DNA of 64,000 nt from Planotetraspora kaengkrachanensis (lineage in GTDB: Bacteria; Actinomycetota; Actinomycetes; Streptosporangiales; Streptosporangiaceae), in contig NZ_BONV01000013.1 in assembly GCF_016862895.1 (NCBI RefSeq), forward strand, positions 1 to 64,000, written 5' to 3'. The position numbers and the translations under genes are program-made. Of the stretch, positions 61,748 through 64,000 are shown one piece after another. Position 1 is the stretch's first letter. Each line of letters begins with the position of its first letter. The notes under the pieces are model-generated. The model was not told the DNA's origin, made no database searches, and saw nothing but the letters and a program-made list of their open reading frames with translations.

Positions 61748-62130
61748 CCCGGACGTCCGACGCACATCAAGCAGGAAATCGATCCCGCGCCGGCAGGGAC
61801 ATCGTGGTTCTGATGAAGTTCGGCCAGCCGGGACGGGCCAAACCAGGGAGAGGACACGGCGGCCGCCACGGCCGTACGTGACCGCATGGATCTGGAACCG
61901 CAATCCAGGTGCCTTCTGTCCGCAGCGCCTTCCTGGCCGCGTCATGCGGTCCAGGGAGTGCATTCCATATTCCGACACGAGCGAGGGCTCCGCGGCATCG
62001 TCCGCGGAGCCCTCCTCCGTTTTCCCGCCCCGCCCCACGGCCCGCGGTTTCCGCTGTCGGCCGCCTCCGCGATCCGCTGTATCGGGCCTCCGTCCCCCCC
62101 ATACTCCTCACACCCGGCCCCTCGTCGCGA
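61748..62130. other. spacer with gene 3 terminator
   Basis: No gene is supported in these ~380 nt. The main feature is the terminator at 61983-62014; the remainder is GC-rich and without clear motifs until the leader of gene 4 begins at 62131. Confidence 0.5.
61983..62014 (+). terminator. terminator of small secreted gene 3
   Basis: A perfect 13-bp stem (61983-61995 with 62002-62014) starts GAGGGCTCCG and is followed by CTCCGTTTTC. The same stem base is found after genes 4 and 5. Confidence 0.85.
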
Positions 62131-62354
62131 CTTCAAATCGGACATAAGCGACATTTCCACCGTAATGAGTCTAAGGCCGTTCACAGCCTGCCAATAAGCA
62201 CTTAAAGGCACCAGATCGTCGTTTGTGGGGTGCCAATGCTGGAAATCTAGACAGCGCAGGACGATAGCCACTTAAGAGGCTGTCAGCGACATTGTTTCTC
62301 GTTTCAGAAATTGTCGCAAATAAGGGCAACCGATCCTTTCAAGGGGGACACCCA
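62131..62354 (+). promoter_or_regulatory. conserved long leader, small secreted protein 4
   Basis: Carries CTTCAAATCGGACATAAGCG with ACATTT (62131-62156), CCAATAAGC, GATCGTCGTTTGT (62214-62226), GGCTGTCAG (62278-62286), a hairpin (62287-62298 with 62307-62316), and CTTTCAAGGGGGACAC before the ATG. The order equals that of the gene 1 and gene 5 leaders. Confidence 0.65.
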
Positions 62355-62594
62355 ATGCCCAAGCTCAAGAACGTCATGGCCGGTCTCGCCATCAGCACGG
62401 CGCTTGCCGGCGGTGCCATCGCGCTGGGCGCCACCTCCGCGAGCGCTGCCACCACCGGCTGGGACAACGACCGTCACTGCTTCCAGGACGAGGACTTCAC
62501 CAACTTCACCGTCGGCGCCGGCAAGGCCTTCGTCAACTTCTCGGAGTTCGACAAGGACTGCCACAAGTTCGACAACAACCGGTGGCACCGCTAA
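62355..62594 (+). CDS. small secreted protein 4, acidic Phe-rich form
   Basis: A 79-residue secreted protein. The N terminus (VMAGLAISTALAGGAIALG) is nearly the same as in proteins 1, 3 and 5, with cleavage near residue 31 (ASA). The mature ~48 residues differ: acidic and Phe/Asn-rich (FQDEDFTNFTVGAGKAFVNF), two Cys (CFQDE and DCHKF) that could pair, and a basic NNRWHR end. A shared signal and leader with an unrelated mature part suggests shuffling of the mature domain or fast divergence. Start ATG 62355 with AAGGGGGA. Confidence 0.8.
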   Translation: MPKLKNVMAGLAISTALAGGAIALGATSASAATTGWDNDRHCFQDEDFTNFTVGAGKAFVNFSEFDKDCHKFDNNRWHR

Positions 62595-63056
62595 GCCGAG
62601 CGCGTTCGGGATCAGCTTCGGCGACGGCACTGACGAGCCCGTGAGCGGCACGCCCGTGTTCGCCCGGATCATTTGATATCGATTCACGATATAGCGGTGA
62701 AGCGACGGCCTCACTGACGCGGCCTCGCGGAACGGCTTTCAATCGAATATCCGAGCTCGATCTCAGGCACCCAGAGGCGGGGGCTCCGGTGGATTTCGCA
62801 TCCATCGGAGCCCTCGCTTTTTGGCGTGTGCAGGTTCACCGTGAAGTCGACTCGCCCCCGCGCCTTGAGCGTCCCAGGGAGGCGGAAGGCCGTTCAGCCC
62901 TCCCTGGTGCCCGCGAAGCCGTACGAATGGCTCAGCGAGCCACTCAGCCCCGCGAAGCGTGTTCGCCCGCCTTTCCTCTTGATGGATACGGCCCTAATGG
63001 ATACGGCCCTGATGGACGGCGCGGCCCACGACTCCGAACCCGTTCGACCTGCATAG
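62595..63056. other. spacer with gene 4 terminator and a short repeat
   Basis: No gene is supported in ~460 nt. It contains the terminator at 62781-62813 and a tandem repeat of GGATACGGCCCT(A/G)AT type at about 62984-63013. Short open frames here encode only repeat-derived sequence. Confidence 0.5.
62781..62813 (+). terminator. terminator of small secreted gene 4
   Basis: A 13-bp stem with one G-U pair (62781-62793 with 62801-62813) is followed by TCGCTTTTTGG. The stem GGGCTCCGGTGGA is shared exactly with the gene 5 terminator. Confidence 0.88.
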
Positions 63057-63280
63057 TCGAATCGGACATTTCGTGACAAAAACGTCATTAACAGTCTATG
63101 CTTGGTTATAAAGAGACAATAAGCCATCAAAAGCGCTCAATCGTCGTTTGTAGGGCGAGCTCCCCGGCAATTAACCCATTGCACGAAAGATAGTCCATTA
63201 GGGGCTATCAGGGGCATTTTCTGATTCGCATGAAAATGCGCCCATTAAGGGCAATCGAATCCTTTCAAGGGGGACACGCA
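63057..63280 (+). promoter_or_regulatory. conserved long leader, small secreted protein 5
   Basis: Carries TCGAATCGGACATTTCGTGAC (63057-63077, shorter first motif), an ATAAAGAGACAATAAGCC segment close to the gene 1 leader, AATCGTCGTTTGT (63139-63151), GGGGCTATCAG (63201-63211), a hairpin (63214-63221 with 63232-63239) and CCTTTCAAGGGGGACAC before the ATG. Confidence 0.65.
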
Positions 63281-63601
63281 ATGCCCAAGTACAAGAACGT
63301 CATCGCAGGGCTCGCGATCAGCACGGCGCTGACCGGTGGGGCCGTCGCGCTCGGCGCCGCCACCACCACCACGACCGCGAGCGCGAGCACTGCCACGATC
63401 GCCAGCTGGGGCGGCGGCGGCGGCTGCGGCGGCGGGCGCGGCTTCTGGCGTGGCGGCAACCGCTGCGGCGGCGGCGGCTGCCACCGCGGCTTCTGGCGCT
63501 GCGGCCACAACCGGATGCGCATTCACAACAGCAACCACCGCACGTGGAACAACGTCCGCCTGGACCGCAACGCGCGCGGCAACGACGTCGTCATCGGCTG
63601 A
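63281..63601 (+). CDS. small secreted protein 5, Gly/Cys/Arg-rich form
   Basis: A 106-residue secreted protein. The signal (VIAGLAISTALTGGAVALG) matches paralogues 3 and 4, with cleavage after ASA near residue 39. The mature part is Gly-, Cys- and Arg-rich (GGGGGCGGGRGFWRGGNRCG, five Cys) followed by an Asn/His/Arg segment (RIHNSNHRTWNNVR) that faintly echoes proteins 1-3. It lacks the LLRDF block. The open frame extends 17 codons upstream, but AAGGGGGA and the family N terminus set ATG 63281. Confidence 0.8.
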   Translation: MPKYKNVIAGLAISTALTGGAVALGAATTTTTASASTATIASWGGGGGCGGGRGFWRGGNRCGGGGCHRGFWRCGHNRMRIHNSNHRTWNNVRLDRNARGNDVVIG

Positions 63602-63754
63602 CCGCGCAGCCCGTCGCGATGAGCTCCGCGCCCAGAGCTGAGGGGTGGGGAGACCGGGGCCGCCCGGTAACACGGACACCTGGTCTCATGACGCATCGAC
63701 CTCTCATGGGCCGCTCCTCAGCGGAACTGGAGGTTGCTCCAGGGGCGTAGAGGC

Positions 63755-63789
63755 GAGGGCTCCGGTGGATCACTTCCACCGGAGCCCTC
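63755..63789 (+). terminator. terminator of small secreted gene 5
   Basis: A perfect 15-bp stem (63755-63769 with 63775-63789), 5-nt loop. The segment AGAGGCGAGGGCTCCGGTGG closely matches the region before the gene 4 stem. Confidence 0.85.
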
Positions 63790-63852
63790 ACAAACGAGAC
63801 ACGGCACGACGAGAACGCGCAGCACGAGCACACGGCACACCGCACGACAAGG

Positions 63853-63882
63853 CCCCGCGTCGGACAGCCCCGCGTCGGACAG
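63853..63882. repeat. 15-bp exact tandem duplication
   Basis: CCCCGCGTCGGACAG occurs twice back to back (63853-63867, 63868-63882) in the gap between gene 5 and the minus-strand gene. The rest of 63602-63914 holds only the gene 5 terminator. Confidence 0.85.
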
Positions 63883-63914
63883 GGTCACAGCCGGCCGGGA
63901 AAGGAGTTCCCGGC

Positions 63915-64000
63915 TCAGGCCGAGCGGCGGGTCCTCCGCTTCGCGGGCGCCTTCTCCTCGGCGCTCTCGGCGGACTTCTCCCCCGCCTTCCCCGAACCCG
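63915..64000 (-). CDS. partial CDS, basic C-terminal tail
   Basis: The last 28 codons of a gene that runs off the window. The tail is Lys/Ala/Glu then Arg-rich (EEKAPAKRRTRRSA) and ends at a TGA (63915-63917). Such tails occur in RNA helicases, histone-like and ribosome-associated proteins. A DEAD-box helicase like Rv3211 lies a few genes after moeZ in mycobacteria, as recalled, so that is one guess; the visible part cannot decide. Confidence 0.5.
   Translation of the reverse strand, partial: GSGKAGEKSAESAEEKAPAKRRTRRSA

Noticed and set aside
62789-63076. Small protein with MDTALMDTAL repeats
   Set aside because: It arises from a short tandem DNA repeat, overlaps the gene 4 terminator and has no ribosome-binding site.
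59753-63280. Known cyclic-di-AMP (ydaO) riboswitch in the small-gene leaders
   Set aside because: The leaders do not show the conserved ydaO core as I know it; a covariance-model scan would be needed to exclude it fully.
59986-63601. Chaplin or lanthipeptide genes
   Set aside because: The mature parts lack the chaplin domain pattern, and no lanthipeptide modification enzymes occur nearby.

Overview
The window is high-GC actinomycete DNA: many GTG starts, ATGA-type gene overlaps, an actinobacterial initiator tRNA lacking encoded CCA, WhiB7, mycoredoxin, an AdnAB-type helicase-nuclease pair, MoeZ and UPF0182. A conservon-like kinase/DUF742 pair and many secreted proteins suggest a filamentous actinomycete, perhaps Streptosporangiales; that family placement is inference.

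Region 1 (0.4-5.1 kb) has a small hypothetical gene, an orphan solute-binding lipoprotein and an incomplete conservon (sensor kinase plus DUF742). Region 2 (5.2-18.3 kb, minus strand) looks like one ten-gene operon: DUF917, a short oxoprolinase-like ATPase, a complete Dpp/Opp-type importer, a PucR regulator and HyuA/HyuB. It reads as uptake and ring-opening of a hydantoin- or oxoproline-like cyclic amide. A 17-bp perfect palindrome lies at its promoter end and a strong terminator at its far end. Two tandem initiator tRNA genes follow.

Region 3 (18.7-58.6 kb) resembles, as recalled, the Mycobacterium tuberculosis Rv3193c-Rv3206c block: UPF0182, Lon-like PDZ protease, DUF2342 protein, ABC1 kinase, whiB7, uvrD2, mycoredoxin, nudC, adnB, adnA, an MGMT-like gene and moeZ. 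A siderophore cluster (38.0-43.7 kb: ATP-grasp enzyme, two IucA/IucC synthetases, a PLP decarboxylase) sits between nudC and adnB behind a near-perfect IdeR/DmdR iron box; its enzyme set matches vibrioferrin pathways. Near 52-56 kb a two-gene module (membrane protein plus mycosin-like subtilisin) is duplicated, and one subtilisin copy has lost its catalytic residues. whiB7 has a WhiB7-type promoter, a long leader with an open reading frame, and a leader terminator.

Region 4 (59.7-63.8 kb) is an array of five paralogous small secreted proteins. Three share a His/Asn/Arg-rich body with a conserved C-terminal block. Three have similar leaders of more than 200 nt with a hairpin before a strong ribosome-binding site, and three are followed by near-identical terminators. 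I do not recognise this family; it is the best candidate here for an undescribed system. The last bases hold the C-terminal end of a minus-strand gene.
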